A stretch of DNA of 64,000 nucleotides from Pleodorina starrii (GCA_030267565.1 BRXU01000005.1:62001-126000); one strand, 5' to 3'; positions 22,086 through 34,479 are shown, numbered from the stretch's first letter. Notes: a model not told the origin generated them from the letters alone. A program made the numbers and translations.

Positions 22086-24662
22086 GCTTGTCACACAATG
22101 AAAAGGCTTGGTGGGTTTGAGTGGCTAGAGTTTAACGTACTAAATATATATAGTATATATTCTATGTGGAACGGGTATGATTGATTGAGAGACCCCGGCT
22201 TCTGAGTTTTACAATCGCAGTCTGACAGACGCATGTGCCGTTTGCCGTACCAAATCCGCGCGGCAGAGCCGTGCGCCCTCGCAGCGCTTGTGTCTTCAGC
22301 TCCCGGCCGGAGCAAACCAGGGTCAATCATGAAGAACATATTAATAATACAAGCACGGTTTGGCGGCGGCCGCATCGCGCTGCGCTCACAAATCCTGAAA
22401 CTCTGTCCTCAAGGGGCCCATACTGCTGCCTGCGTGCCTGTCACGGTGCGGCGTGCCGCTTCCAGCGCAAGAACGGTCGCAGCGTGGCATGCCGCCAACT
22501 TTATACCCAGGGAACATAGGTCAGGACACACCCGTCCGGTGTAATGCCAGGTTGTCAACTCGCCAGTGTCGCCAAGTGCCATCACTCCGCCTCGTCCTCC
22601 TCCTCCCACGCGCCCACCCGTCCCTCCCACTTCACTCTCTCCTCCACGCCCCCGTCGTCCCACCCCCACATCTCCGCCTCCGCCTCCTCCACCTCCGCCT
22701 CCTGCCCCTGCTCCCATCCTCCCTCCTCCTCCCCTGCCCCCGAATCCGTCTCCCAGTCCCACGACAGCTCATCACGTGCCCCTCTCATCTCCATCTCCCC
22801 CTGCCCGCCGCCCTCCTCCCTGGCGGTGTTCCCACCTCCAACCGGGCGCGCCACCTCCGCTGCCCCGCTGCCGTCCTGCCGGCCGTTCCTCCGCGACAAG
22901 GCACCCACCGCGCCCGCCAGGTACCCCTCGCCCTCGCCCTCGCCGTCGCTGCTGCTGCTGCTGCTGCCGAGGGGGCCGATGCTGCTGTGGCGGCGGTGAC
23001 GGCGCGCTCCGTCGCTCTCTCCGCCACCGTGGCGGTGTGCCCCCATCCACCCGCCAGGCGGCGACGTGCGTACGGGCTGCGGTCCTGCCCCCGCCCCCGC
23101 CCCGGCCCTCGTTCCCTCGTCCCCTCCTCCCCTCGTCCCCGCCCCCGCCCCCGAGGCCGCTGGCGGCGGCGTCGTGCGTGCACTCGCGGGCTGCCGTCCC
23201 AGCCAGCGGTGCACCGGTGCTGGAGGCGCAGAGGGCGCACCGTCACCGCCAGCCATGGCCGCGGCCTCAGCCCCGGCCCCTGCAGTGGAGCCGGGGCGTG
23301 GCCGCACGGCGGCTGACTGCTCCATGCCGCTGCCGGCCCGCAGCCCCTGCCGCTGCAGCTGCCGTGTCATCTCCGCTGCCCCGCTGCCGTCCTGCCGGCC
23401 GTTCATCCGCGACAAGGCACCCACCGCCGGGCCTGCACCAAATCCATCCGCGCCCGCCAGGTACCCACTGCGCGCACCAATCGTGTGACCGCCGCCGAGG
23501 CCCCACTGGGGCAGGGTGCTATCCTGCCAACTGCCTGCCATCGTACGCTGTCGCTTTGGCGGCGGCGGTGACGGCGGCGGCGGCGGCGGCGGCGGCGGGG
23601 GCGGCAGCGGCTCCAGCCCCTCGCCCTCGCCCTCGCTGCTGCTGCTGCTGCCGAGGAGGCCGATGCTGCTGTGGCGGCGGTGACGGCGCGCTCCGTCGCT
23701 CTCTCCGCCACCATGGCGGTGTGCCCCCATCCACCCGCCAGGCGGCGACGTGCGTACGGGCTGCGGTCCCGCCCCCGCAACCGAGGCCGGCCCCGCCCCC
23801 GCCCTCGTTCCCTCGTCCCCTCCTCCCCTCGTCCCCGCCCCCACCCCCGAGGCCGCTGGCGGCGGCGGCGGCGGCGTGTGTGCACTCGCGGGCTGCCGTC
23901 CCAGCCAGCTGGGCACCGGTGCCGGAGGCGCAGAGGGCGCACCGTCACCGCCAGCCATGGCCGCGGCCTCAGCCCCGGCCCCTGCAGCGGAGGAGCCGGG
24001 GTGTGTCCGCGCGGCGGCTGACTGCTCCATGCTGCTGCCGGCCCGCAGCCCCTGCCGCTGCAGCTCCGCGTCCCGCCATGCTTGCAGCCGTCGGATCGCC
24101 GCCTGTCCCAGGATGTCATCCTGTCGCTGCACGTAGTGCGTGTCCCATACGCGGAGCGAGTTGCCCATGGCCTTGGCGTCGGCCTGCAGCTTCGCCCGGC
24201 GGTCCTCTACCTCCTGCACCAAACCCTGGACGGCACCTGTCGCGTATATGTGTCGGAACTTCTGGGGCGGGAAGCGGCGCCACGGTGGACCGTAGGCCGC
24301 CTGCATCCACTGCCACTCCACCGCGAACTGGACGGGGCTGCCGGCGAACGGTGCACCGTTCCTGGAGATGAGAAGGTAGGGTGGGGCGTCGTGGTCTTCG
24401 CGCGCGGCACGGCGCATCAGGACGGGCCGGGCGTACTGGACGTACTGCCGGACCGATGAGGACAGCTCGGCCGGTAGCACCAGGCGCAGCGGCGGCTGGT
24501 TGCGGGAGAAGCGCTCCGTCTTGTGGTGCGTTATCTCAACCACCAGCCGCCTGCCGCTGCCGCTGCTGATCGACGCCGGGTCGGTCGATGATGGCTGAGG
24601 CCGCTTGCTGCTCGAAGCTGGGCCCGATGGCGGCGGTCGGTCAGCCAGGCTGGGCTCGCGGG
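19998..24662. repeat. 4665-bp tandem duplication, unit 2
   Basis: Second unit of the direct duplication. Its right edge (24662) continues into the rest of the recombinase gene, so the intact recombinase lies on this side. Its left edge is the chimera junction. Confidence 0.93.
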
Positions 24663-27057
24663 CATCCATCAGGTTGTTGCCCCGGCAGCCTTGCCGGCCG
24701 CAGTCCTGCTCCTGGCATGTGTCTTGGCCGGGCACCATCAAGGTGCAGAGGCTGCTCATGCGCATGGGCGGCATGTACACACCGGACAGGAACTCGGTCA
24801 GCAGCGCGTGCATCTGCAGTACGGCGGCCTCGTAGCTGACCGGCCCGCTGCCGAGCGCCCCCAGGTCGCGCGCCAGCACCCTGTCAGCGCGGCACCTCAG
24901 GGTCACCACAAACGAGAGCACCTCCGACATGCTGGGGAGGCCGTTGTCATCGGCGTCACCCTCGTCCTCACCCGCGCCGCCGCCGCCGCCGCTGCCGCTG
25001 CCGCCCTCCCCTGCCGCCGGCTGTGGTGCCTGAGGTGGCGCGGTCGGGTAATCACGTCGCAGCTGGCGCTGGATGTTGTGCAGCCAGCCCACCAGCCTCC
25101 CGCAGTGGCCAACCTGTGGGGAAGGGGAGGGAGAGCGGGATGGCGAAGGTGGGGACAGGTTCCCATGACCTATCGTGCGGGGACACTGGCCCTCTCGGCT
25201 TTCGTGGGCGTGAAAGCATGTGCAATCACCCCCCTCCCTTTCCTTTCCCCTCGCCCTCCTCCCAACCTCCGTGCATGCAATCAAACAGGCACCTGCCCAG
25301 CCACCCCATCTGCCCCAAACAACACACGACACACACACGACACACTCATCATGTACCCGTTCTCAACACACCTTTGCGGCCGAGTCGGGCGACGGAGGCT
25401 GACCGCCCGCGTCCTTGTGCTTCAGGTACGTGACCACCTTTACGAGCCGGGTGATCTCCACCAGTGCATGGTTGCAGCCCCAGCGCTTCACCATGAAGTC
25501 AATGAACTTTACAAGGATGTCCTGAGTGGGTGAGGATGCAGAGCAGTACGCAGAACGTAGAGTGAGTAGGGGTTAGGGCATGTGCATGGCCTAGCCAACC
25601 AATCCCATCGGATTAGGGTTGAAGGGTTTGTCCCTTCCCACCCACCCACCCTCCTTCCCTCTCCAACCCCTTCCCTCCCCACCCCCTTCTCTCCCCCCAA
25701 CCCCCTTCCCTCCCCACCCCCTCCCCCCGCACCCCCGCCATCCCCGCCATCCCCGCCATCCCCCCAAACCCACACCCCCCCCCCGTCCACCCGTCCACCC
25801 CCCCACCTGGTTGCTGAACAACCGGAGCGAAATGTACGCCATCGGGATGGCGAGGCAGGAAAACGCGAACCCCAGCATCTTAGACACCGTGTTGTTGATG
25901 CCGCGGAAGGTTGCCGTGCTTACGCCGCCCTTCCCGCCCTCCAGGAAGTTGAAGCGAGCGGTGCACCACGCCTCGAAATCGTCGAGCTCCTCCGTCAAGG
26001 GCATGGCGGCGGGCATCCCCCGGTTGCTGCTTTTTAGCATAGCCAGGAGGCCGATGCGGCCAGGCGCCTCCACCCAGGCGATTTTGGGCAGCGTGGACGC
26101 GAAGGGGACGTCCACTGGATAGTAGTATGGATGCCGCGGGGTGGCGGCGGTCCCTGCACTGGAACCGGCGGCGCGACTCTGGGCGGCCGCTGCGGGCCGG
26201 CGTGCAGCGGCAGCCGGGGAGGGGCTGGCGTTGCTTGGGCCGGCATCCGCCGCAGTGGCGTCGGCGTCGGCGGGAGTGGTGGCGACGGTGGGAACAGAGG
26301 CGGGGGCGGTTGGAGCCGTGGTGGCGGTGGTTGGAGTTGAGGTGGCGGGGGCGACTGTGGCGTCGGTGTTGGCGTCAGCGGCCGCTGGGGTGAAGGGCCG
26401 GGCAGCGGCCGCTGCGGCAGGAGTAGACGCGGGCGCGGGGGCGGGGGCGGGCGCGGGCGCGGGCGCGGCGGTGGCGGCGGGTGCGGGGGCGGTGGCGGTG
26501 GGGGCGGTGGGGGCGGCGGGGGCGGCCTGGTTGGCGGCGGCGGCTGCACGTGTCGGCGGGCCCCCGATGCCGCGACCGCCCCTCCGTGCACCAGGCGGCA
26601 GACGCGCCTCAAATGCCTCGCCGCGTGCAAGCAGCGCTGGGGTCACAGTTGGGTCGACAGCACTGAGGCTGGGCCGCTGCAGGCCAAGCTGTCGCACCAC
26701 CTCCGCCACGGGCGCCAAGCTGCGATGGCCCCTCAGGGCGGCGTGAACGGCCGCGCAGCTGGCCAGCTTGACGATGGATGCTTGGGGCTTCAGCGCCCCC
26801 AGGGCCTTCAGACGGCCCAGCAGTACCGTGTCTCCCACCACAACCTTTTTCAGGTTGCGCCTGGCCTCCACCCAAGCATCCAACATGCGCTGCGAAACGG
26901 CTGCGCCTTCCTCCTGCAGCTTGGTCGCCACCTGCTTGACGACGAGGTAGTTCCTCGCCTCTCTTTCCGTCAGGTTCCGCACCAGCGTAAGTTTCAAGGG
27001 CCCTGTGGCCCCATGGGGCGTCGGCACTGTCGCGTTCCATACGGCCCAACGACCACC
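22582..27057 (-). CDS. Crypton-like tyrosine recombinase (full copy)
   Basis: Three exons with GT-AG borders, all phase 0: 27057-25807, 25521-25372 and 25113-22582, giving about 1310 residues. Exon 1 has a helical start, a long Ala/Pro linker and then a core-binding-like segment (LTEELDDFEAWCTARFNFLE). Exon 3 holds YMPPMRMSSLCTLM (catalytic Arg I, about 585), a Cys cluster (CQEQDCGRQGC), a candidate Lys in HHKTERF (about 665), KFRHIYATGAVQ (Arg II, about 754) and WDTHYVQRQ (nucleophilic Tyr, about 794). The usual His of the HxxR box appears as Gln. The tail has two imperfect Pro/Ser/Gly/polySer repeats and an acidic, Trp-rich end. 27057 follows an acceptor-like TTAG. The first exon with the ATG is not resolved; MDPPDPPAARAK near 27541 is a candidate. 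Such enzymes integrate DNA circles, as in Cryptons. Confidence 0.62.
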
Positions 27058-27666
27058 CTAAGGTGCGGGCATTGGGATGGATTGGACGGAAGGGATGGGA
27101 GGAAGGGAGGGAGGGACGATCGATTGGCAGCAGGAAGATTGTGAGATGGAGCAAGAAAAATGTGCGGACCGCCGCCGGGGAGAAGGGCCGGCGCCGGGGA
27201 AGAGGGCTTGCCCCCCCCCCCCTCCCCAATGCCTTCCGGCCCCCCCGCCAAAACAACCCCCCCCCCCCGCCACCACGAAGCACGCATCGGGGCGCGAGCG
27301 CCCGCAACGCAACCTCCATTCTGGGTTCCATTCCATTCGGCGCCCCCTCTGCCTCCCCCCCCCTCGTGCCTCTCTCCCTCGGACTCCTCACCCACAACCT
27401 TGCATGCAACCGCTCACGTGGACAGTCTGACCCCCTCCCACCCCCCTTAAACCACGGGCATACCCACTGACCAATGGCCCCAGGGCTGCGCGCCGCTCCG
27501 TGCTTGGCTTTGCCCGAGCTGCGGGCGGATCCGGCGGATCCATCTCGACTTCCCTGCTGCCGGGGCGGGGGGGGGGAGGGGCAAGGGCAGACATGTTGGC
27601 AACAACCATGGCTGGACACACCCACCCACCCACCCACCAACCCCCACACACACACGTGCGCGGGGT
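27058..27666. other. Upstream region of the recombinase gene
   Basis: Probably intron or 5' region of the recombinase gene. It contains C-runs (27210-27225, 27258-27270) and, on the minus strand near 27541-27470, an ATG-started stretch (MDPPDPPAARAK) with GT sites after it that could be the first exon. No other gene is seen. Confidence 0.4.
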
Positions 27667-29096
27667 CGTGCAGACTGTGAACGCAACCAACGTCGCCGCA
27701 CAGGACGCTAGTAAATAGCATCATGGAGCAATCGCGCGGGTTGCGCTGCGTTGCCTGTGGCTGGCGGGTGGCCGGCAGGTCAGGCTGGGGGACATGATGC
27801 CCACGGCTGGGGACATGTCTCGGCCCCACACACGTCGTGCAGACTGTGAACGCAACCAACGTCGCCGCACAGGACGCTAGTAAATAGCATCATGGAGCAA
27901 TCGCGCGGGTTGCGCTGCGTTGCCTGTGGCTGGCGGGTGGCCGGCAGGTCAGGCTGGGGGACATGATGCCCACGGCTGGGGACATGTCTCGGCCCCACAC
28001 ACGTCGTGCAGACTGTGAACGCAACCAACGTCGCCGCACAGGACGCTAGTAAATAGCATCATGGAGCAATCGCGCGGGTTGCGCTGCGTTGCCTGTGGCT
28101 GGCGGGTGGCCGGCAGGTCAGGCTGGGGGACATGATGCCCACGGCTGGGGACATGTCTCGGCCCCACACACGTCGTGCAGACTGTGAACGCAACCAACGT
28201 CGCCGCACAGGACGCTAGTAAATAGCATCATGGAGCAATCGCGCGGGTTGCGCTGCGTTGCCTGTGGCTGGCGGGTGGCCGGCAGGTCAGGCTGGGGGAC
28301 ATGATGCCCACGGCTGGGGACATGTCTCGGCCCCACACACGTCGTGCAGACTGTGAACGCAACCAACGGCGCCGCACAGGACGCTAGTAAATGGCATCAT
28401 GGACCAATCGCGCGGGTTGCGCTGCGTTGCCTGTGGCTGGCGGGTGGCCGGCAGGTCAGGCTGGGGGACATGATGCCCACGGCTGGGGACATGTCTCGGC
28501 CCCACACACGTCGTGCAGACTGTGAACGCAACCAACGGCGCCGCACAGGACGCTAGTAAATGGCATCATGGACCAATCGCGCGGGTTGCGCTGCGTTGCC
28601 TGTGGCTGGCGGGTGGCCGGCAGGTCAGGCTGGGGGACATGATGCCCACGGCTGGGGACATGTCTCGGCCCCACACACGTCGTGCAGACTGTGAACGCAA
28701 CCAACGTCGCCGCACAGGACGCTAGTAAATAGCATCATGGAGCAATCGCGCGGGTTGCGCTGCGTTGCCTGTGGCTGGCGGGTGGCCGGCAGGTCAGGCT
28801 GGGGGACATGATGCCCACGGCTGGGGACATGTCTCGGCCCCACACACGTCGTGCAGACTGTGAACGCAACCAACGGCGCCGCACAGGACGCTAGTAAATG
28901 GCATCATGGACCAATCGCGCGGGTTGCGCTGCGTTGCCTGTGGCTGGCGGGTGGCCGGCAGGTCAGGCTGGGGGACATGATGCCCACGGCTGGGGACATG
29001 TCTCGGCCCCACACACGTCGTGCAGACTGTGAACGCAACCAACGGCGCCGCACAGGACGCTAGTAAATAGCATCATGGAGCAATCGCGCGGTCTCG
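27667..29096. repeat. 169-bp satellite array, about 8.5 units
   Basis: Tandem 169-bp units starting GTCGTGCAGACTGTGAACGC. Two main variants alternate (CAACGTCGCC with AAATAGCATC, and CAACGGCGCC with AAATGGCATC). About 60 bp at the start of each unit matches an intron of the methyltransferase gene at about 16036-16095 and its duplicate at 20701-20760. The 70-82 codon frames recur with the period and are not genes. Confidence 0.95.
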
Positions 29097-29699
29097 CAGC
29101 CTGTGATGCTGATTGCGTGTGCATATGTGTGTTGGGGACCATGGGTGGGCTGACCCATCGGACATTGCGGACGACCGAGCGAGAGGCGCATCAGCTTTCC
29201 GTGAACTAAGACGTGCGCGAAGAAATGACAATGGCAATGACTACGCTGTTGAGGCGCGAAGAACGCACCTGCAGCTCGGTTGCTCGGTTGTGCCGACGAC
29301 GTCCGTTCGCCCTCGTCGCAGCCAGCCAGCCACTCACGGATTTGAAAATGACCGCTTCATCAATGAGAAGCAGATAAGAGACACTGATTTTAGGAACTGT
29401 GTTTAATTTACAATTGTAAGGGAATGGCACATTCCCTTATATACCAACTGCCACATAGCAACTGCCGGCGGTTGGCATTCCAAGTTCTGAACCGGCATTC
29501 CAATAATCAGTCCAACTTCCACTCGCACGCCGCTCAGAGCACATCGATCCGCAAACGCAAATGAGCGGAAATTTTGCTAATCCAAAACACAAAGCATAGT
29601 ACAGCAGTTGCACACACAGGGTAAACAAGTGTCTACCACGCAACGGCCCTCAGTGAAGGTCCCGCACCGTGTCAGTAGTCACGACCACCACCAGGGTTC
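29097..29699. other. Unassigned stretch between satellite and telomere-like repeats
   Basis: A plus-strand frame of 97 codons (29113-29406; contains ADDRARGASAFRELRRARRN) could be the degraded 3' end of a transposase-like gene, but I see no diagnostic motif. The remainder is AT-richer and without recognisable features. Confidence 0.3.
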
Positions 29700-30073
29700 C
29701 TGAGAAAGCCTTTGCGGGCCCAACCCTCCTGCAGGGTTTCACTCGAGCAGCGCCAGACAGCACTCTTGCAACACCCAATAGAGTTACGTTTGCACAGCGC
29801 CCAATACGGTTGCATTCGCGCGAACGTGCCCAATAGGGTTTCACTCGAGCAGCGCCAAACAACACTCGCGCAAAGCCCAATAGGGTTGCACTTCAGCAAC
29901 ACCCAAATAGGGTTGCATTCGAGCGACGCACAGTAGGGTCTCAAGTTGCACAGTGCCCAATAGCGTTTCAGCGCGATTTTTTTATTGCATTTAGGGTCAT
30001 TTTTTTGGCATTTCCAGGACTTTACATAGGGTTGAAATTTAGGGTTTTTTGGAATTTTTTAGGGTTTTTAGGG
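29700..30073. repeat. Degenerate telomere-like repeats before element copy 2
   Basis: Irregular units containing CCAATAGGGTTTCACT or CAATAGGGTTGCA (29740-29970) give way to T-rich GGGTTTTT/TTTAGGG motifs (29980-30073). The last part (TTTTTTAGGGTTTTTAGGG) directly precedes AGTACTCATTGCGGGG, the same junction as at 7805. Confidence 0.7.
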
Positions 30074-30419
30074 AGTACTCATTGCGGGGGGTTTCGGCCA
30101 CGGTTCTGCGCCTTCCGCGCCCCACCCCGCACCGCACGCCGCCCTACCACCCTCTCCACTTGCGTAGCACCCCGAATAACCGCGGCGCGCGGGCGCCGGC
30201 CCGCATTGACCGGTCGCCGAGCCCCCCAAACAGCCGGGGCAGTGGGGGATGTGTGTGTGTGTGTGGCACTGCGTGCACTCATGTACAGGGGTGTCGTCGG
30301 CGGGCCCCCCCCCCCCCGCCTTGCCCCACCCATATTGCGTGCCCCCAACTGCACCAAACACACACGCACAAACACGCACAAACACGCACAAACACGCACA
30401 ATCACACAAACACGCACAG

Positions 30420-32378
30420 TTAATCGCCCAGCTCGACGGCGCGCGGTGGGGGCGGTGCCGCAAAGGCCACAGCAAGCGGAACGGCTTCACGCTGCGGCCG
30501 GGCCGCCAGCCCCGGCAGCCACGCCGACTCTGCGGGCCCCGGCGAGGTGACGGGTTCACGGGCAGGCACACTCGCGCACTCCAGCAGCCACTCGTGCGCC
30601 GCCGTGGAGCGGGCGGCGTTAACCGACCTAAATCCCCACCGCAGGTGCAGCGGGTTGATGCATCGTGCGTTGTCACAAATGTGCATGGCTACGGCTTCCT
30701 TCTGCGTACCCTCGGCGGCTGCTGTCGTTGCGTGTTCGCGAGCATCCACATGCTTCCAGCCGCCGCCACCCCCGCCGCCGCCACCCCCGCCGACGCCACC
30801 CCCGCCGCCGCCACCCCCGCCGACGCCACCACCACCCCCGCCACCCCCGCCGCCACCACCCCCGCCACCAGCACCAGCGCCCGAACCCGCCGCCGCCGCC
30901 ACTGCCGCCACCGCCGCCGCCGTGGGCGCAAGCGGCACGCGCACACAGCCCCCCTCGGGTGCACCACCCACCGCCCACAGCGAGGCCCGGTGCGCCCACA
31001 CCCATGCCTCCGCCGCCCCCTCCGCATCCACCTGCACCGCCCCGCCACGCCTAACCCGCAGCGCAGTGTGGCCGCCGCGGAGGACGACGTCAGCACCGCG
31101 TTCGGCCCGGGGAACGCGGGCGGGTGTAAAGTAGCTGTGGCCGGCACGCTGCGCGGCCTTCACCGCCAACTCCATCGCCACCCGACGCTGCCGCAGCTGC
31201 ACCGCGTCGTCCTGCTCTTTCTCCGTCGCCGTCGCCGTCTCCATCGCCATCGCCGTCGCCGCCGCCGCCTCCACCACGTCGTCCGCCTTGCGCTTGAGAG
31301 GGTGGCGGTGGCAGGGGCGTCGGCCACCCGCCGTTGCATCGGCTATGACCTTCGCAGCCCGCCTCGCCGCCGCCCTGGGAGCAGTGCGCAGCCTGCCCGC
31401 CGTCGACGTCGCAGTAGTCGCCGGCGTCGCCGTCGCAGTCGCCGACATCGCCGCCGCCTCCTTCTCCACCGCCGCAGTCGCCGACGTCGCAGTCGCCACC
31501 GCCGCCGCCGCCACCGCCGCGTCCTCCTCCTCGTCCTCCTCCTCGTCCTCCTTCTCCTCCGCAGCAGGCGCCAGCGGCTCGAGGCAGGGTGACCGCAGCG
31601 GCGCGGCTTCGTCGACGGGCGGCTGCATCACGAGCAGCGCGTTTTCCGCCACGACCAGCGTGACGGTGCCGCCCGTGGCCTTGACCAGCCACAGCGCCGC
31701 GTGCAGGAAGGACGGCGCGTCGTCCAGCGAGACGCGGCGGCGCTTACTTGGCAGCGCCGCGCCCATGTCCGCCAGCAGGCGCACCGCTTGGGCGACAGCG
31801 TGGCGGGCGTGCGGCGTCGGCGGAGAAGGGCGAAGGCTACGGTGGAAGCAGCAGCAGGAGCGGCAGGAGCGGCAGCAGCGTTCGTGGCCGTAGCGGCCAC
31901 CTCGGAGCTCTTGCAGCCAGTGGACAGCGGTGCACACTGCTGCGCCGGACACACCGCTTGGCGAGAGCGCCGTCAACCCCGCCCGCCGCGGTGTCGGCTG
32001 CGACGGCGGGGACGGCCGCGGAGGCTGATGATGAGGTGGCTGCTGCTGATGAGGTGGCTGCTGCTGATGAGGTGGCTGCTGCGACGGCGACGCGAGGATG
32101 GGGATGCTGCTGCGGGGAGGGTGCTGCTGCTGGCCGCGGTGGTCACCACCATCATCACGGTGCCGCCGGCAGCGGTTGCCGGAACGCCCGCGAGCGCGCC
32201 CTTTGGGCGGCGAGGCAATCGCGTGCTTGGGCAGGAAGCGGCCGGCTGCTGCTGCTGCTGCAGGCGAACCAAGCTGCAGCAGCGGCAGCTTTTGCGACGA
32301 CGGCGACTGCAAATTGGCGGAGGAGCGCCAGCAGCAGTCGTTTGTCTGCTGCTGCTGCTGCTGCTGCTGCTGCGCCAT
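30420..32378 (-). CDS. HNH-A: HNH endonuclease-like protein, copy 2
   Basis: A 652-codon frame from ATG at 32378 to TAA at 30420. It differs from copy 1 by one extra Ala codon in a GCA run and a substitution near the N-terminus (NLQSPSS for NLQTPSS). The HNH motif (CDNARCINPLHL) and all linkers are kept. The intact frame in a truncated element suggests the truncation is recent. Confidence 0.72.
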   Translation of the reverse strand: MAQQQQQQQQQTNDCCWRSSANLQSPSSQKLPLLQLGSPAAAAAAGRFLPKHAIASPPKGRARGRSGNRCRRHRDDGGDHRGQQQHPPRSSIPILASPSQQPPHQQQPPHQQQPPHHQPPRPSPPSQPTPRRAGLTALSPSGVSGAAVCTAVHWLQELRGGRYGHERCCRSCRSCCCFHRSLRPSPPTPHARHAVAQAVRLLADMGAALPSKRRRVSLDDAPSFLHAALWLVKATGGTVTLVVAENALLVMQPPVDEAAPLRSPCLEPLAPAAEEKEDEEEDEEEDAAVAAAAVATATSATAAVEKEAAAMSATATATPATTATSTAGRLRTAPRAAARRAAKVIADATAGGRRPCHRHPLKRKADDVVEAAAATAMAMETATATEKEQDDAVQLRQRRVAMELAVKAAQRAGHSYFTPARVPRAERGADVVLRGGHTALRVRRGGAVQVDAEGAAEAWVWAHRASLWAVGGAPEGGCVRVPLAPTAAAVAAVAAAAGSGAGAGGGGGGGGGGGGGGGVGGGGGGGGGVGGGGGGGGGGGWKHVDAREHATTAAAEGTQKEAVAMHICDNARCINPLHLRWGFRSVNAARSTAAHEWLLECASVPAREPVTSPGPAESAWLPGLAARPQREAVPLAVAFAAPPPPRAVELGD

Positions 32379-32504
32379 GTCTGTCTCTGCGGCAAAGCTG
32401 TATGTGCGCCTGTTTTACTGTATCTGCTCTGCTGCTGCTGCCTTCCCGCCTGCCTGCCTGCCTGTCTGCGACGCACGAGACAAAAGCAAATCGTGCCCTC
32501 TCGC

Positions 32505-32578
<74 letters not shown>

Positions 32579-32595
32579 CGATGATGATGATGATG
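32505..32595. repeat. (ATG)n microsatellite, copy 2
   Basis: Same array as at 10236 but one triplet shorter. Copy-number change here exceeds point divergence between copies. Confidence 0.95.
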
Positions 32596-34044
32596 CCGCG
32601 CGCGCGATCAAAAGTAAAGCAGCCGCCCGAGTTTGATAGCAGCAGCTACCGATCGAGCTATCTAGTAGTCAAATAAGCAAGCAGCCAAGTAGCAAGCAGC
32701 AGCAATCATATATAGTATAAGATATATATATCATGTGTTACTACTATTATTATTATGATAAGCGGTGGTGCTGTGCCGGTCGAGAGAATGTTTTGGGCAG
32801 GGGCAGGGCAGGGCGGGCGGTTGACTAAGCCGTTGGACTGGCTGGGCGCGCGAGGCCGCCGCCCAGCCAGCGGGGCGCAACGACCCAACCCACAAAAAAA
32901 ACGACACCATAGCAGAAACCCACCCGGCCATAATTTTTTTCAAGCTATTCATAATAACTCTGCCGAAGCAGATGCGCAAAAGGAATACTACGTCCAAAAG
33001 ATCTGGGGTAGGACAGGCACGGAACGGCCCTGGGGCAGGGTGCCAGGCCGCCAACACCCCATTTAAAATGTGCGCCTAGTCATGCTGAAGGTGTCCTCCA
33101 GCGGGGTCTCGGGCTGAAACGTGGCGCCTGGTGAGATCTGGCGTGGGCACGCCTGGGTGTGCAAGGCCCTTGATTGGCATCTTAACATTTTGCTGGCAGC
33201 CAGGCTTGTGCACAGCACGCGGATTAATTTTGGACATATGAATTGTGATATGCTGGATTTTATGGTAAAATTTGCGCAAATTATGGTCCTGTGTGGGCCT
33301 CACGGCAATAATTTGTTTGAGGGCTCGGGAAGGGTCCGGGCTCGCGAGGTCGTTTTTCTGGTGGTGCGCCGTACTGCGGAGGGGTGAGCAAACTTTTGGA
33401 CTGTGCAGAAACGCTTTGCAGACAATAATATTACAACTTCTGCTATTACCTTTCTTTCTTGATAGTAACAATACTTAGCGAGGTTTAGTTTGGTACCGTA
33501 AGTTTCAATGACTGACGGCAACCTCGACTCTCCGCTGCGTCCACCTCTGCTTGAGCTGGGCCTTTTCCGTATTGATCTTCTTCTCTTGATCAGTAGGTAG
33601 GAGCTGTTGTCAGGAACTGCGGAATTGCGGGCTGGGCTCCGGGCACCTCGCGAGGTGATGCTGCACACGGCTTGCTTGCTTGCTGACTGGCTGGCTGGCT
33701 GGCTTGCTGACTTTCTTGCTTGCTTGCTTGCTTGCCTAAACGACGTGCAGGAAGGTTGAGCCCTGCTGGACCTCGCGGCTTCCTCGGTGCTGCGATCGTG
33801 CAATGCAATGTGGGTTGGGCTTGCAATGTGGGTTGGGCTTGCAATGTGGGTTGCTTTGGAAGAGTGACACAGCCGCAGACGCAGCAGCTGTCCCCGAACC
33901 CCTTCCACTTCGCCTTCCCCTTCCACTGCCACTTCCCCTTCCACTGCCACTTCCCTTCCACTGCCACTGCCACTGCCACTGCCACTTCCCTTCCCCTCCG
34001 CCCCACCCCTCCGCCCCCTCTCCTCCCCACCAGCCCTCTTCTCC

Positions 34045-34424
34045 CCTTGCGCGACGGCCACTGGTATGTGCAGTTCTCGACCGACAGCCCAGATAAGGTG
34101 GTGTTGGCCGTACGGATCCTCGTCGCGGTTGTCTTCATTCCGGACGCCCTGGAAAAACTTAAGCTCGACGAGAAGGGACGTCAGCAGCGTGGCGGCTGCA
34201 CCCCGCGCGTGTTTCACATAGACGGCGTGAAGAGCCACAATCGTGTGACGAATCTGGTTCTGCGAACGGCTGGCGCAAGCAGCGTCGACGAGGAGGCGGG
34301 CGCTGCTGACGGCCGCGCGGACAACGACAACAACAGCGGTGGGGGCAGCAACGGCAGCAAGCACCAGCGCGATCCCAGTCCTGGCGGCGGCGTCCGTCGC
34401 AGCCGTCGACTGAAGAGCATGTGA
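34045..34424 (+). pseudogene. Truncated NUMOD4/HNH-type gene in copy 3
   Basis: Encodes the C-terminal part (from LRDGHWYVQFSTDSP to RRSRRLKSM and TGA at 34424) of the protein at 14640-15119. The NUMOD4-like start (GYEVNAHGSV) is cut off by the inverted junction. Two substitutions are seen (ALEKLKL for ALETLKL, VFHIDG for VFHRDG). VFHIDG is closer to the usual HIDG core of HNH_3. The frame is open upstream into pyrimidine repeats but has no credible start. Confidence 0.65.
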
Positions 34425-34463
34425 GGAGCCGAACTCTCCAACGACGAAGATCTAATAATACCC

Positions 34464-34479
34464 GGTGTTTTTCAACACC
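34464..34479 (+). promoter_or_regulatory. Histone-type 3' stem-loop, copy 3
   Basis: The same 16-nt hairpin (GGTGTT-TTTC-AACACC, followed by ACAAA), 39 nt after the TGA of the truncated gene. It is conserved although the coding part is broken. Confidence 0.58.

Larger units (their letters stand above)
30074..34044 (-). mobile_element. HNH element, copy 2 (truncated)
   Basis: Nearly identical to 7806-11776 (offset 22268). It contains HNH-A, the ATG microsatellite, the TATA-like site and the conserved non-coding part. It breaks at about 34044 (TTCTCC), where it joins copy 3 in inverted orientation with about 2 bp of shared sequence. The NUMOD4/HNH half is missing. Confidence 0.8.

Noticed and set aside
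27667..29096. CRISPR-like array
   Set aside because: The whole 169-bp unit is conserved with no unique spacers; it is a satellite in a eukaryotic genome.
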